A stretch of 64,000 nucleotides of DNA from Amycolatopsis sulphurea (GCF_002564045.1 NZ_PDJK01000002.1:434001-498000); one strand, 5' to 3'; shown: positions 26,629 to 36,207, numbered from the stretch's first letter. Notes: generated from the sequence alone by a model not told the origin. Translations and numbers: made by a program.

Positions 26629-27798
26629 TCATCGGGCAGCCGTTCGGACTATTCGCCGCCACCCGCTGTCGCCACGTACTGCGAAACCGTCGATTTCCAG
26701 CTCCGGCAGTAAGGCGCGCACCCTCGTGACCGGCACTCCAGCACCTTCAGCGATCTGTTCCGGAGAACGGCCCGCGCGCGGCACCAGCGCTTCGTAGACC
26801 CGCAACGCCTCGGGAGCAAGGTTGTCCGTGGGACGGCGAGGTGCGTCCGGCTTGGCTTCCTCAGCGCCAAACCGGCCAACCGTCTCCATGACTTCATCGA
26901 CTGTGGTCACGAGCGTGGCTTTGCAATCCCTGATGAGCGCGTGGCAGCCCGCGGAGCTGGCGGAGTGCACTGGTCCAGGGACTGCCATCACCACTTTGCC
27001 GAGCGCGCCCGCCGTGGTGGCGGTGTTGCGCGCGCCGCTCCGTACGCCTGCTTCGACAACCACCGTGCCGTCGGTGAGGCCAGCGATGAGGCGGTTGCGT
27101 ACGAGGAAACGATGTCGAGCAGGTGGCGTGCCTGGCGCGTACTCGCTGACGACCGCGCCCCCGTGGCCAACGATGCGTTTCAGCAGTTCTACGTGACCGG
27201 CCGGATAGATGACGTCGACAGCACAGCCGAGCACCGCAACGGTGACTCCTTCAGCTCCCAACGCTCCGCGATGTGCAGCGGCATCGATCCCCATCGCGGC
27301 GCCGGAGAACACCGGTATTTGGCGGGCAGCCAATGCGTACGCGAGTTCGAAGGAGTTTTCCAGTCCGTAGTCCGTGGCCAGTCTGGCCCCGACGATGGCT
27401 ACCGCGCGGTCGGCTGCCTCCGCGAGGTTGGCGCTGCCGCGAACCCAAAGGCCCAGTGGCGCGGCGACGTTCTGCACACCGCGCCCGGTCGCGACCGCCA
27501 AGGAGAGCAGGGGCCAAGCCGGCCACTCGTGGTCCTCCGGGGTCACCAGCCGGGCGCCGGCTTTTTCGGCGAGTTCGAGGTCTTGTTCTGCGATCACGGA
27601 GACCCGCCTCGCCGCGGTCTCCTTGCGGACCGGCTCAGGACAATCGCCGGTACGAACCCGCTCCGCTGCGTCGATCGGTCCTTGCTCGCCTACGAACGCA
27701 AGCAGTGCAGGAGCCGGCGGCTCCGCGACACGTAACAGGTACGCGCGAGCCAGGCGTTCGACTTCGGTGGCCGAGGTCTGGTCGGGAAGGGCGGTCAC
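26629..27798 (-). CDS. dprA: DNA processing protein DprA
   Basis: 389 aa. The Rossmann-like fold is seen in VAIVGARLATDYGLENSFELAYALAARQIPVFSGAAMGIDAAAHRGAL, AVLGCAVDVIYPAGHVELLKRI, ARHRFLVRNRLIAGLTDGTVVVEAGVRSGARNTA, and a C-terminal winged helix follows (PEQIAEGAGVPVTRVRALLPELEIDGFAVR). DprA loads RecA on incoming single-stranded DNA. Its start overlaps by 4 bases (ATGA) a low-complexity frame upstream. Confidence 0.95.
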   Translation of the reverse strand: MTALPDQTSATEVERLARAYLLRVAEPPAPALLAFVGEQGPIDAAERVRTGDCPEPVRKETAARRVSVIAEQDLELAEKAGARLVTPEDHEWPAWPLLSLAVATGRGVQNVAAPLGLWVRGSANLAEAADRAVAIVGARLATDYGLENSFELAYALAARQIPVFSGAAMGIDAAAHRGALGAEGVTVAVLGCAVDVIYPAGHVELLKRIVGHGGAVVSEYAPGTPPARHRFLVRNRLIAGLTDGTVVVEAGVRSGARNTATTAGALGKVVMAVPGPVHSASSAGCHALIRDCKATLVTTVDEVMETVGRFGAEEAKPDAPRRPTDNLAPEALRVYEALVPRAGRSPEQIAEGAGVPVTRVRALLPELEIDGFAVRGDSGWRRIVRTAAR

Positions 27799-28346
27799 AT
27801 CGCACCTCTTCGCGCGCTGTCCTCGACGACGGTGAAGGGCCGGGGCGGGGTGAGCTGATCCCGGACCCAGGCGGGGTCCTGTTCCGGATGAGGTTCCTGA
27901 TCCGGAACGAGCTTGAGCGGCCGGCCCGCGGTGGGCAGTTCGTCGGCCAGCAAGTGCGGGCGGCGATGACGGCGCCGGAGTGCGGTGGATGGGTGTGGGA
28001 GGTCGGAGTTGCGAGGTTGGCTGGGATCCGGAGATTCGTGGAGGGGCTCGGGCCCTCGGAGATGGGTCGGGTCGGTGGGGATGGATTGCTGGGGGCGGCT
28101 GGGCGAGGTGAGTCGGCGCGCGGAGTCGGAGTGCGAGGCTGGACTTGGGTCAAGGTCCGGGTCGGAGTCGCTGGCAGCGGCGAGGGGGCGGGCCGGGCCG
28201 GGGCCTGCGGTCGGATCGATGCGGTAGCGCGAGTCGGATTCGGGGCGGGCGCGGCAATCGTGAGCTGTGGTGGGTTTGAGCGCGGAAGCGGGCTTTCGCC
28301 GTTGGGGCGGTCCAGGGACAGCGGAGCAATTGGCCGGGTCGGTCAT
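27795..28346 (-). CDS. Doubtful low-complexity protein between comM and dprA
   Basis: 183 aa, Pro/Ser/Asp-rich through most of its length, with a more protein-like last 50 residues (LLADELPTAGRPLKLVPDQEPHPEQDPAWVRDQL). It ends in an ATGA overlap with dprA, which argues for translation. Against it: no recognised domain, biased composition and no clear ribosome site. It may be a real but fast-evolving gene whose 5' part has expanded. Confidence 0.35.
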   Translation of the reverse strand: MTDPANCSAVPGPPQRRKPASALKPTTAHDCRARPESDSRYRIDPTAGPGPARPLAAASDSDPDLDPSPASHSDSARRLTSPSRPQQSIPTDPTHLRGPEPLHESPDPSQPRNSDLPHPSTALRRRHRRPHLLADELPTAGRPLKLVPDQEPHPEQDPAWVRDQLTPPRPFTVVEDSARRGAM

Positions 28347-29184
28347 GGGGGTTCCTTGTTCGTGGATTCGCGAATTCGTGGTTGCGGCGCGCGGGGTTGG
28401 TTTCGGTTAGTTGGCCAGCTCGGGTGCGGGAGGCCGAGGACGCAGAGGTAGGTCGCATGGCGGTGGGACGGATCGGTCGGCTGTGGACGGATGGTGCGGG
28501 GAAGGCCCCGGGCGAGGAAGCCGACTCTGTCTAAAGCTGGGTGGCTCAGGTGGCTCAGGTGGCTCAGGTGGCTCAGGTGGCTCAGGTGGCTCAGGTGGCT
28601 CAGGTGGCTCAGGTGGCTCAGGTGGCTCAGGAGAGTCGAACTCGGTCCCCGAGGGGGCGGCTCCGGGCCTGGCGGACGGTTCTTGGGCTTGACAGGGCGG
28701 TCTTGGCTCGGCAGGGCGGCTCCTTGGTCAGCGTGACCTTGGCTCGACGGAGCGGCTCCGAGCCTGGCGAGCTGCTCTTGACCTGGCAGGACGGTCTCGG
28801 CCCGCAGGACCGTTCTCGGCCCGGTGGGGCGATTCCTGACTCGGAATGGGGTGGCTTTGGCTCGGCGGGGCAGCTCCGAGACCGGCGGGCTGCCTGGCTT
28901 GACGGGGGAGATCTCGGCTGAGCGGGACCGCTTGGGCCGGTGGGGCGATCTCGGCTCGGGTGGGGCGGCTCCTTCTGGTCTGGTGGGGCAGTGGATCTAC
29001 GGTGCGATTCCTGTCTCTAGGGAGTCGTTCTTGGCCCGGCGGGCAACTCCCGACTCGGACAGGGCGGCCCTGGCCCGGCAGGGCAACTCCCGACTCGGAC
29101 GGGGTGGCCTTGGTCTGGAGGAGCGACTTCCGGCTCGACTGGGGGTAGGTCCGGGCGTGGGCAGAGTGGGCTGTGGGGTATCGG
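28347..29184. repeat. Repeat-rich gap between comM and dprA, no gene seen
   Basis: 838 bp. It starts with ten 9-bp units (28540-28629) and continues to about 29150 as a degenerate array of 20-30-bp units containing GGCTCGGCAGGGCGGCTC-like cores. The plus strand is G-rich. All frames give low-complexity Gly/Arg/Trp or Pro/Arg products. It looks like a decayed minisatellite rather than a gene. Confidence 0.6.
28540..28629. repeat. Ten perfect copies of GGTGGCTCA
   Basis: A 9-bp unit repeated ten times with no mismatch over 90 bp. Because 9 is a multiple of 3 it would encode a repeated tripeptide in any frame, but no convincing gene covers it. Perfect copies imply recent expansion. Confidence 0.95.
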
Positions 29185-30696
29185 TCAGGCGGTGATTCGT
29201 TCGCGGAAGTTGAGGGCGGCGGCGACTTGTTCGCCGGCGGGGGTGGGGAGGCCTGCCAGGTCGGTGAGGGTCCAGGCGATGCGGAGGCATCGGTCGGCGC
29301 CGCGAGCGGTGAGGAGGCCTTTGTTCAGTGCTTTGTCGAGTACGACGGTGGTGCTTGCGGGGAGCGGGAAGTCTCGGCGCAGGATCGGGCCGGGGACATC
29401 CGAGTTGATGCGCCAGCCGTGGGATCGCCAGCGGTGGCGGGCGCGGTCGCGGGCGGCCAGTACGCGGTCTCGGACCGTCGCGGAGGGTTCGGGGGGTGTC
29501 GTGTGGTGGGCGGAGATCGCGGTCAGGGAGTGGAGGCGGACGCGGAGGTCGACGCGGTCCAGGAGCGGGCCGGAGAGCCTGGCCAGGTAGCGGCGGCGAG
29601 TGGGGACGGAGCAGGTGCAGTCGATCTCCCGTGGCGGAGCGCAGGGGCACGGGTTCGTGGCCATGATCAGCTGGAACCGGGCCGGGTAGCGGACCACACC
29701 TTTCGCGCGGGCGATGCGGACCTCGCCTTCTTCCAGGATGGTGCGCAGGGAGTCGAGTTTCTGGTTTCCGTACTCGCAAGCCTCATCGAGGAACAGGACC
29801 CCGCGGTGGGCCCGGCTGATCGCGCCGGGGGCGGCGAGGCCGGTGCCGCCGCCGATCAGGGCGGAGGTGGTGATCGAGTGGTGGGGGGCGACGAACGGCG
29901 GCACGGTGACCAGGGGCGAGGACTTCGACAACGCTCCCTCGACCGAATGAATCGCGGTGACCTGCAGCGCATCCTCTGGCGACAGCTCCGGGAGCAGACC
30001 GGGAAGCCGCTGCGCCAGAAGGGTTTTCCCGACGCCGGGTGGGCCTGACAGCAGCAGGTGGTGACCGCCCGCAGCGGCGACTTCCAAGGCCCAGCGGGCT
30101 TCCGGCTGGCCGACGACATCCGCGAGGTCCGGTATCGGGGCGGGTTCGGCGGTGGACGGGGGCGGCGCCTCGGCAAGCTCGCCTTCGTCCTTCAGCCAGG
30201 CGACCAGGTCGGTCAGCCGGGAGACGCCGGAGATCTCGAGCCCGTCGACGAGAGCGGCTTCGGGCAGGCACTCCGTGGGGACGATGGCGCGTTCGTGACC
30301 GGCGGCGCGGGCGGCGAGCAGTCCGGGCAGCACCCCGCGGACCGGGCGGGTCCGGCCGTCGAGCGCGAGTTCGCCGAGCAGGATGGTGCGGAACAGCTTG
30401 GTCGCGGGCACCGCGCCGGTCGCGGCGAGGACGGCGGCTGCGATGCCCAGGTCATAACCGGAACCCATCTTCGGCAGGTTCGCCGGGGACAAGGCCAGGG
30501 TGATCTTGCCGTCCGGCCACGGCTGGCCGGAGTTCCGCACGGCCGAGCGCACGCGGTCCTTCGCCTCACGCAGCCCGGCGTCGGGCAGCCCGACCAGGGT
30601 GACCCGGCTCAGGCCGCCCCCGAGATCGGCCTCGATCTCGACGACCCGGCCCTCGATGCCGAACAACGCGACGGACCACGATTTCGCGTGGGGCAT
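29185..30696 (-). CDS. comM: YifB/ComM family Mg-chelatase-like AAA+ ATPase
   Basis: 503 aa. An N-terminal Lon-protease-like domain (GLPDAGLREAKDRVRSAVRNSG, LALSPANLPKMGSGYDLGIAAAVL) is followed by the AAA+ module with Walker A GPPGVGKTLLAQRLPGLLP, Walker B GVLFLDEACEYGN, and a Cys-rich insert NPCPCAPPREIDCTCS that may bind zinc. ComM is a branch-migration helicase used in transformation. ATG 30696 overlaps the yraN stop by one base (TGATG). Neighbourhood with dprA fits a DNA-uptake or repair role. Confidence 0.94.
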   Translation of the reverse strand: MPHAKSWSVALFGIEGRVVEIEADLGGGLSRVTLVGLPDAGLREAKDRVRSAVRNSGQPWPDGKITLALSPANLPKMGSGYDLGIAAAVLAATGAVPATKLFRTILLGELALDGRTRPVRGVLPGLLAARAAGHERAIVPTECLPEAALVDGLEISGVSRLTDLVAWLKDEGELAEAPPPSTAEPAPIPDLADVVGQPEARWALEVAAAGGHHLLLSGPPGVGKTLLAQRLPGLLPELSPEDALQVTAIHSVEGALSKSSPLVTVPPFVAPHHSITTSALIGGGTGLAAPGAISRAHRGVLFLDEACEYGNQKLDSLRTILEEGEVRIARAKGVVRYPARFQLIMATNPCPCAPPREIDCTCSVPTRRRYLARLSGPLLDRVDLRVRLHSLTAISAHHTTPPEPSATVRDRVLAARDRARHRWRSHGWRINSDVPGPILRRDFPLPASTTVVLDKALNKGLLTARGADRCLRIAWTLTDLAGLPTPAGEQVAAALNFRERITA

Positions 30697-31088
30697 CAGA
30701 ACGCCCCGGCCAGATGGCGGACGACCGGTTGCACACCGGCCCGGGCGAAGACGGTGACGACGTCGTAGCGGGTCCGGCACCAGCCGACGCGGTGCTCCCG
30801 CAGCCAGCGCAAGGCCGCGCGGTGGACACGCTCGGCTTTCTCCGGGGTGACGGATTCGCCCGGCGTGCCGTGGCTGTCTCCGGAGCGGGTCTTCACCTCG
30901 CAGAACACGACGCAGTCACGGCCGCGGTTGCGTTCGGACAGGACGAGGTCGAGCTCGCCTTCGCGGCAGTGCCAGTTGCGGCTGAGCAGGATCATGCCCG
31001 CGTTCTGCAGGTGCCGAAGCGCCAGGTCCTCACCCCAGCGCCCGAAAGTCCGGCGCCAGAGCGCGCCGGGGTCCGGATCGTCGTTCAT
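30696..31088 (-). CDS. UPF0102 (YraN) family, nuclease-like fold
   Basis: 130 aa. Motifs of the family: GRWGEDLALRHLQNAGMILLSRNWHCREGELDLVL and VVFCEVKTRSGDSHGTPGESV, where E, D and ExK make the PD-(D/E)xK-type site; then RVHRAALRWLREH. Function unknown; it always travels with rnhB, comM and dprA. Length is normal. Coupled to comM. Confidence 0.92.
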   Translation of the reverse strand: MNDDPDPGALWRRTFGRWGEDLALRHLQNAGMILLSRNWHCREGELDLVLSERNRGRDCVVFCEVKTRSGDSHGTPGESVTPEKAERVHRAALRWLREHRVGWCRTRYDVVTVFARAGVQPVVRHLAGAF

Positions 31089-31185
31089 CGGTCCCCCTCG
31101 ACGGATAGTGCACCGCGATCACGGTGCGTGGTCTCTCCACCATCGCAGCGTGACGAAGAGTGCCGCCAGGCCATTCCGCCTTACC

Positions 31186-31210
31186 TGTGGACAACTGGGG
31201 GGTTGTGGAT
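31186..31210. promoter_or_regulatory. DnaA-box-like sequences upstream of yraN
   Basis: TGTGGACAA (31186-31194), an exact DnaA box on the minus strand, is followed by the partial match TTGTGGAT (31203-31210). They lie about 100 bases before the yraN start, where the yraN-comM-dprA promoter should be. Confidence 0.35.
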
Positions 31211-31242
31211 GGCTGAAAGCGATCAGCGACGAAGACGACGAA

Positions 31243-31277
31243 GGCCACGCGCTCGCCGGTATCGGGTGCGCGTGGCC
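31243..31277 (-). terminator. Hairpin after the DUF2469 gene
   Basis: Perfect 10-bp stem GGCCACGCGC (31243-31252) / GCGCGTGGCC (31268-31277), 16 bases past the stop codon on the minus strand and followed by a pyrimidine-rich run. It probably ends the lepB-rnhB-DUF2469 transcript. Confidence 0.65.
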
Positions 31278-31292
31278 GTCGAAATCAAGGTG

Positions 31293-31616
31293 TCAGCCCG
31301 AGAACGGGCCGTCCTCGGGAAGCCGGAGGTCGGGTTTGTCCAGCTCCTCCACGTTGACGTCCTTGAACGTGATGACCCGGACGTGCTTGACGAACCGGGC
31401 CGGGCGGTACATGTCCCAGACCCAGGCGTCCGACATGCGGACTTCGAAGTACACCTCGCCCCCGCCGTCGCGGACCTGCACGTCCACCGCGTTGGCCAGG
31501 TAGAACCGCCGCTCGGTCTCCACCACGTACGAGAACTGGCCGACTATGTCGCGGTACTCGCGGTACAGCGAGAGCTCCATCTCGGTCTCGTACTTCTCGA
31601 GATCCTCTGCGCTCAT
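31293..31616 (-). CDS. DUF2469 family protein
   Basis: 107 aa, almost invariant in actinobacteria: MSAEDLEKYETEMELSLYREYRDIVGQFSYVVETERRFYLAN, then VYFEVRMSDAWVWDMYRPARFVKHVRVITFKDVNVEEL. Function unknown; always next to rnhB. Its ATG overlaps the rnhB stop by 4 bases. Confidence 0.93.
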   Translation of the reverse strand: MSAEDLEKYETEMELSLYREYRDIVGQFSYVVETERRFYLANAVDVQVRDGGGEVYFEVRMSDAWVWDMYRPARFVKHVRVITFKDVNVEELDKPDLRLPEDGPFSG

Positions 31617-32479
31617 GAAATCCGCGCCCCTCCTCGCGTTCGTCCTGCTCCGGCGGCGGAGCGTTCATTCTTACCCACCGAGCGGACCGTGGCACGGACC
31701 GGCCCGCCCGGTTTCTCCAAGGAGTTCTCCAGTGCAGCGTAAGTGAGGACGACCGGATGCGGCGGGGTGAGCCCGTGCGCAAGGGCCGAGGTGGCCACAT
31801 TGGTATAGGACCAGCGGTGCACCCGGCTCGGGCCGTGCTCGCGCAGCGCGGCCAGATGATCCGAGGTGCTGTACCCCTTGTGCACGTTGAAACCGTAGTC
31901 CGGCAGCTCGTCGTGCAGACCGGTCATGATGCGGTCGCGGGTCACCTTCGCCAGTACCGAGGCCGCCGCGATCGCCGCGACGCTGCGGTCGCCCTTGATC
32001 ACCGCGGCGTTCGGGGCCGGGATGCCGGGCACCGGGAAACCGTCGGTGAGCACGTACCCGGGATGGCTGTGCAGGGCTGCGACGGCCCGGCGCATGCCTT
32101 CCAGATTCATCACCCGGATACCGAGCAGATCCACCTGTTCGGTGGGAATGACGATGACCGCGTAGTCGAGCGCCCGCTGCAGCACGCGGTCGTAGACCCG
32201 GTCCCGGGCCTTCGCGGTGAGCATCTTCGAATCGGTGAGCTCCGGTAGCCGCGCCCCGTCACCGGGCCGCAGTACGCACGACGCCACCACCAGCGGACCG
32301 GCGCACGCTCCGGCGCCCGCCTCGTCCACTCCGGCGACCGGGCCGAGGCCGCGCCGGTCCAGCGCGCTTTGCAGGCCCCAGAACAACTCGCCGCGCACCA
32401 CGGCCCGCGGTGGACGCAGCGGCTCGGCCGACATGCGGGGAAGGGTCACAACGGCACCACCGGACTGTCGCGCAGGCAC
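31613..32479 (-). CDS. rnhB: Ribonuclease HII
   Basis: 288 aa. The DEDD catalytic set is visible in GVDEAGAGACAGPLVVASCVL, LTDSKMLTAKAR and KGDRSVAAIAAASVLAKVTRDRIM; the protein removes ribonucleotides from DNA. A Ser/Gly/Arg-rich tail of about 35 residues follows. I chose GTG 32479 because GGAG precedes it by 7 bases and it abuts the lepB stop (TAAGTG); later starts (32449, 32434) lack a ribosome site. Confidence 0.94.
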   Translation of the reverse strand: MPARQSGGAVVTLPRMSAEPLRPPRAVVRGELFWGLQSALDRRGLGPVAGVDEAGAGACAGPLVVASCVLRPGDGARLPELTDSKMLTAKARDRVYDRVLQRALDYAVIVIPTEQVDLLGIRVMNLEGMRRAVAALHSHPGYVLTDGFPVPGIPAPNAAVIKGDRSVAAIAAASVLAKVTRDRIMTGLHDELPDYGFNVHKGYSTSDHLAALREHGPSRVHRWSYTNVATSALAHGLTPPHPVVLTYAALENSLEKPGGPVRATVRSVGKNERSAAGAGRTRGGARIS

Positions 32480-33409
32480 TTACCGTCTCCGGCCAGCCGC
32501 CTTGCGGAGGCCCGACTTCAGGCGCCGGCCGAGGAACAGCGTGGGCACCGCCGCGGCGAAGCCGACGCCGAGCGGCAGGCCCTGCTGCCACGCTGGGGCG
32601 CTCAGCGCCACCGGCTGGGCGTTCTCCTGCGGATTCGGCGCCGAGATGACGTTCCAGCGGCTCGGCGGGAGCACGATGAGCCGGGCCTTGCCGATCACGT
32701 CGTCGACCGGCACCGCGCCGTTGGCTCCGCCCCCACCCTGGTACCGGGAGTCCTCGGAGTTGTTGCGGTTGTCGCCCATCACCCAGAGCGAACCCTGCGG
32801 AACCTTCACCGGGGCGAACGGCTCCTGCACGCGGTGGTTGGAGTCTTCCCAGTGGATGTAGGGCTCGTCGAGTGCCTTGCCGTCCACGATCACCCGGTTC
32901 CGGGCATCGCAGCACTGGACGGTCTGGCCGCCGGTCGCGATCACCCGCTTGACGAAGTCCCGCTCGTCCGGCGGGGCGAACCCGACCAGTGAGCCGAGGC
33001 CGCGCAGCGCGCGCACCACGATGTTGCTCGACTCCTGCGGCGCGATCTCGTTCTCGGTCCACGCGGGCGGGCCCTTGAACACGATCACGTCACCCGGGGA
33101 GGGGTCGGTGAAGTCGTAGGTCACCCGGTCGACCAGGATCCGGTCGCCGGTGCAGCCGGGGCAGCCGTGCAGGGTGGACTCCATGGATCCCGAGGGGATC
33201 ATGTAGACCTTCGCGAGGAACGCCTGGATCAGGATCGTGAGCACCAGGGCGATCGCGATCAGGATCGGCAGTTCCTTCCAGAACGACCGCTTCTTCTTCG
33301 GGGATTTGCCCCGCCGATGCGAGCCCGCACGCCCGGAGGATTGCTCCTGCTCCTCTTCCGGGCGGTCGGGTTCGCCTTCAGCGGCGTTCTGCGACACGGG
33401 TTCGACCAC
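32480..33409 (-). CDS. lepB: Signal peptidase I
   Basis: 309 aa. A charged, Glu/Gln-rich cytoplasmic N-terminus of about 45 residues precedes one membrane helix (LPILIAIALVLTILIQAFL), then the catalytic Ser in MIPSGSMESTL, the Lys in ERDFVKRVIATGG, and the box E motif GDNRNNSEDSRY. A second hydrophobic stretch near the C-terminus (VALSAPAWQQGLPLGVGFAAAVPTLF) may re-enter the membrane, as in other actinobacterial LepB proteins. It cleaves Sec and Tat signal peptides. rplS lies 31 bases upstream. Confidence 0.95.
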   Translation of the reverse strand: MVEPVSQNAAEGEPDRPEEEQEQSSGRAGSHRRGKSPKKKRSFWKELPILIAIALVLTILIQAFLAKVYMIPSGSMESTLHGCPGCTGDRILVDRVTYDFTDPSPGDVIVFKGPPAWTENEIAPQESSNIVVRALRGLGSLVGFAPPDERDFVKRVIATGGQTVQCCDARNRVIVDGKALDEPYIHWEDSNHRVQEPFAPVKVPQGSLWVMGDNRNNSEDSRYQGGGGANGAVPVDDVIGKARLIVLPPSRWNVISAPNPQENAQPVALSAPAWQQGLPLGVGFAAAVPTLFLGRRLKSGLRKAAGRRR

Positions 33410-33440
33410 GGCGCCAGGCTACCGGTAACCGGATCGGCAC

Positions 33441-33809
33441 TCAGCGCGCAGCGGTGGTCTCGCGGTTTTCGCGGCGCTCCTTGATCTTCGCCTTCTTGCC
33501 GCGCAGCTCGCGCAGGTAGTACAGCTTCGCCCGGCGCACGTCGCCGCGCTTGAAGACCTCGACCTGGGCGAGGTTCGGCGAGTGCACCGGGAAGGTGCGC
33601 TCGACGCCGACGCCGAAGGAGACCTTGCGGACGGTGAAGGTCTCCCGGATGCCGCCGCCCTGACGGCGGATCACGACGCCCTGGAAGACCTGGTTGCGCT
33701 CGCGGTTGCCCTCGATGACGCGGACGTGGACCTTGAGCGTGTCGCCCGGGCGGAAGTCCGGGATGTCGGAACGCAGTGACTGCGCGTCCAGCGCGTCCAG
33801 GGTGTTCAT
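33441..33809 (-). CDS. rplS: 50S ribosomal protein L19
   Basis: 122 aa. [79 protein letters not shown] is diagnostic, ending with [19 protein letters not shown]. It follows trmD after 160 bases containing a short hairpin. Confidence 0.97.
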   Translation of the reverse strand: MNTLDALDAQSLRSDIPDFRPGDTLKVHVRVIEGNRERNQVFQGVVIRRQGGGIRETFTVRKVSFGVGVERTFPVHSPNLAQVEVFKRGDVRRAKLYYLRELRGKKAKIKERRENRETTAAR

Positions 33810-33856
33810 CGGTGGTCCGTCCTCGTATTCGTCTGGCTTACGTACAGCTTTGGGCG

Positions 33857-33875
33857 CGCAGTGGGGCCCACTGCG
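33857..33875 (-). promoter_or_regulatory. Hairpin in the rplS leader
   Basis: CGCAGTGGG (33857-33865) faces CCCACTGCG (33867-33875) in the trmD-rplS spacer, 48 bases before the L19 start. It may be an attenuator or autoregulatory leader structure; no U-tract is present. Confidence 0.4.
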
Positions 33876-33970
33876 ACTAGCCCGGGGCTGATGGCATTCC
33901 GGCCGACGTCGCGGCTCCGCATCCGGAGATCCGGCGGCGAAGGAGGCTGCGCGTCACGCCAACCGGTCCA

Positions 33971-34753
33971 TTATGGCAAACCTGCCGAGTCCGGTTCGCA
34001 CGGGGGCTGGCCGGGCTCCCCGCCGAGCCGGTCGAGCACCTCGTGATCGCGGCGGTCCAGGCTGCCTTCGGGCAGCCGCGCCAGCAGATCCGGGCGGCGG
34101 GCGGCAGTGCGCGCGAGCGCCTGGTCCCGGCGCCAGCGGTCGATCACCGCGTGGTTGCCCGAGCGCAGCACGTCCGGCACCGCCAGTTCGCGCCACACCT
34201 CCGGGCGAGTGTAGCTGGGGCCTTCGAGCAGGCCGTCGGAGAACGAGTCCTCGGCCGCCGACCGCGCGTTGCCGAGTACTCCGGGCAGCAGCCGGACCAC
34301 CGCTTCGACCATGACCAGCACCGCGGCCTCGCCGCCGACCAGCACATAGTCACCGATGGACACCTCGTCGACCGGCATCCGGCGCGCCGCGTCGTCCACC
34401 ACGCGCTGATCGATGCCCTCGTAACGGCCGCAGGCGAACACCAGGTGCTCTTCCGCGGCGTACGCGTGCGCCATCTCCTGCGTGAACGGCCGACCGGCCG
34501 GCGTGGGCACGACGAGACGCGTCGCAGTGGTGCACACCTCGTCCAGCGCCGGACCCCAGATCTCCGGCTTCATGACCATGCCGGGGCCGCCGCCGTACGG
34601 GGCGTCGTCGACCGCGCGGTGCACGTCGTGCGTCCAGTCGCGCAGGTCGTGCACACCGACTTCGATGAGGCCGCGGTCGATCGCCCGGCCCAGCAGCGCG
34701 GCACGCAGCGGGTCGAGGTATTCGGGAAAGATCGTGACGACGTCGATGCGCAC
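33971..34753 (-). CDS. trmD: tRNA (guanine-N1)-methyltransferase
   Basis: 260 aa SPOUT enzyme making m1G37. [89 protein letters not shown] show the knot and SAM site. Order rpsP-KH-rimM-trmD-rplS is the standard one. Confidence 0.97.
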   Translation of the reverse strand: MRIDVVTIFPEYLDPLRAALLGRAIDRGLIEVGVHDLRDWTHDVHRAVDDAPYGGGPGMVMKPEIWGPALDEVCTTATRLVVPTPAGRPFTQEMAHAYAAEEHLVFACGRYEGIDQRVVDDAARRMPVDEVSIGDYVLVGGEAAVLVMVEAVVRLLPGVLGNARSAAEDSFSDGLLEGPSYTRPEVWRELAVPDVLRSGNHAVIDRWRRDQALARTAARRPDLLARLPEGSLDRRDHEVLDRLGGEPGQPPCEPDSAGLP

Positions 34754-34803
34754 CGCTTATCGGACCCCGTGTTCGGTGGCTTCCGCACGCGCCGGGGATT
34801 TCC

Positions 34804-35313
34804 TCATTCCAGCAAGCCTTCCGGCGGTTCGAGCACCACGCGCCCGCCGGCGAGATCGACCGTCGGCACGATCGCCCGGACGAAGGGCACGAGCACCTCG
34901 CGGCCGTCCACGTCCAGTTCGAGCAGCTCCCCTGCCGGGGAGTGCACGACCTCGGCGACGGTGCCGAGCACCGTGCCGTCGGCCAGCTCGGCACGCAGAC
35001 CGGCCAGCTCGTGGTCGTAGAACTCCTCCGGGTCACCGGTCGGCGGCAGCGCGCCGGTGTCCACGGTGAGCAGAGCCCCACGCAGCGTTTCCGCGACGTC
35101 GCGGGTGAGCACCTGCTCGAAACGCACCAGCAGCCGCCCGCTGTGCTCGCGGGCGGCTGCCACGGTGAGTTCCCTCTCGCTGCCGTCTCGCAGCTTCGTC
35201 GCGACGACCGCACCGATCGCGAACCGCTCCTGTGGAGCGTCCGTGCGCACGTCGACCGCGAGCTCGCCGCGGATACCGTGCGCCTTCGCGATCCGGCCGA
35301 CTACGACGTCCAT
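34804..35313 (-). CDS. rimM: 16S rRNA processing protein RimM
   Basis: 169 aa. MDVVVGRIAKAHGIRGELAVDVRTDAPQERF starts the first barrel and FYDHELAGLRAELADGTVLGTVAEVVHSPAGELLELD the PRC barrel. It helps assemble the 30S head with S19. ATG 35313 was chosen over an upstream in-frame start since the family begins MDVVVGRI. Confidence 0.96.
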   Translation of the reverse strand: MDVVVGRIAKAHGIRGELAVDVRTDAPQERFAIGAVVATKLRDGSERELTVAAAREHSGRLLVRFEQVLTRDVAETLRGALLTVDTGALPPTGDPEEFYDHELAGLRAELADGTVLGTVAEVVHSPAGELLELDVDGREVLVPFVRAIVPTVDLAGGRVVLEPPEGLLE

Positions 35314-35338
35314 CCTGACCGTCCGTATCTCAGCCGGG

Positions 35339-35578
35339 TCAGCGATCGGTGTCGACGACGTCCACCCGGACGCCGCGGCCACCGATGCCGCCCATGACGG
35401 TGCGCAGGGCGGTCGCGGTGCGCCCGCCCCGGCCGATCACCTTACCGAGATCGTCGGGGTGCACGTGCACCTCGAGCGTGCGGCCACGGCGGGTGGTCAG
35501 CAGCTCGACCCGGACCTCGTCCGGGTTGTCGACGATCCCGCGCACCAGGTGCTCGAGGGAGTCGGCGAGGAAGCTCAC
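35339..35578 (-). CDS. KH-domain RNA-binding protein (KhpA/UPF0109)
   Basis: 79 aa single KH domain: [15 protein letters not shown] and the GxxG loop in [20 protein letters not shown]. It binds RNA, in other bacteria with a Jag/KhpB partner. Its ATG overlaps the rpsP stop by 4 bases. Confidence 0.95.
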   Translation of the reverse strand: MSFLADSLEHLVRGIVDNPDEVRVELLTTRRGRTLEVHVHPDDLGKVIGRGGRTATALRTVMGGIGGRGVRVDVVDTDR

Positions 35579-36012
35579 TCGGACTTCTCGCCCTCGCCGG
35601 CCTCGGGCTTCTCCTCGGCCTTCTTCGGGGCCTTCTTCTTCGCCGTGATGGCCTCGGCGACCGGCTCCTCACCGGCCGCGGCCAGCGCCGCGTTGAACAG
35701 GTCCTGCTTGGACGGCTTCGGCTCGGCCACCTTCAGGGTGCCCTCGGCGCCCGGCAGGCCCTTGTGCTTCTGCCAGTCACCGGTGATCTCCAGGATACGC
35801 TGGACCGGCTCGGTCGGCTGCGCGCCGACGCCCAGCCAGTACTGCGCACGGTCGGTGTCGACCTCGATCAGGCTCGGCTCTTCCTTGGGGTGGTACTTGC
35901 CGATCGTCTCGATGGCCTTGCCGTCCCGGCGGGTGCGCGCGTCGGCGACGATGATGCGGTAGTACGGCGCACGGATCTTGCCGAGGCGCTGCAGCTTGAT
36001 CTTGACGGCCAC
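35575..36012 (-). CDS. rpsP: 30S ribosomal protein S16
   Basis: 145 aa. [47 protein letters not shown] is typical; the last 60 residues are an Ala/Lys/Glu-rich extension found in actinobacterial S16. GTG 36012 is the family start. First gene of the rpsP-rplS operon; the promoter should be in the 195-bp spacer upstream. Confidence 0.97.
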   Translation of the reverse strand: MAVKIKLQRLGKIRAPYYRIIVADARTRRDGKAIETIGKYHPKEEPSLIEVDTDRAQYWLGVGAQPTEPVQRILEITGDWQKHKGLPGAEGTLKVAEPKPSKQDLFNAALAAAGEEPVAEAITAKKKAPKKAEEKPEAGEGEKSE

Positions 36013-36207
36013 GGGTGTGGGTACTCCTCGTTGCTCTCTGGTGCGGTGCGGGCGCACGCCGGACCCCGTGGGGACAGGGCTGCGGGCACCCGAAGGTCAG
36101 GAGCTCCCGCACGGTGAGAGGGTCCGGCGGAAGCGGGCAGTGCACCATTCTGCCAGACGATGCGCGCGGGCCTGCGCAGACCCCGGCCGCGGCACCGGGA
36201 AGCCGGG

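Noticed and set aside
28540..28629. CRISPR-like array
   Set aside because: Units are 9 bp and contiguous, with no spacers; same objection to the 13-bp array at 60317-60563.
28411..29195. Frames encoding Gly/Ser/Trp-rich repeats over the 9-bp array
   Set aside because: No domain, no good ribosome site, and the product changes with each degenerate unit; treated as repeat DNA.
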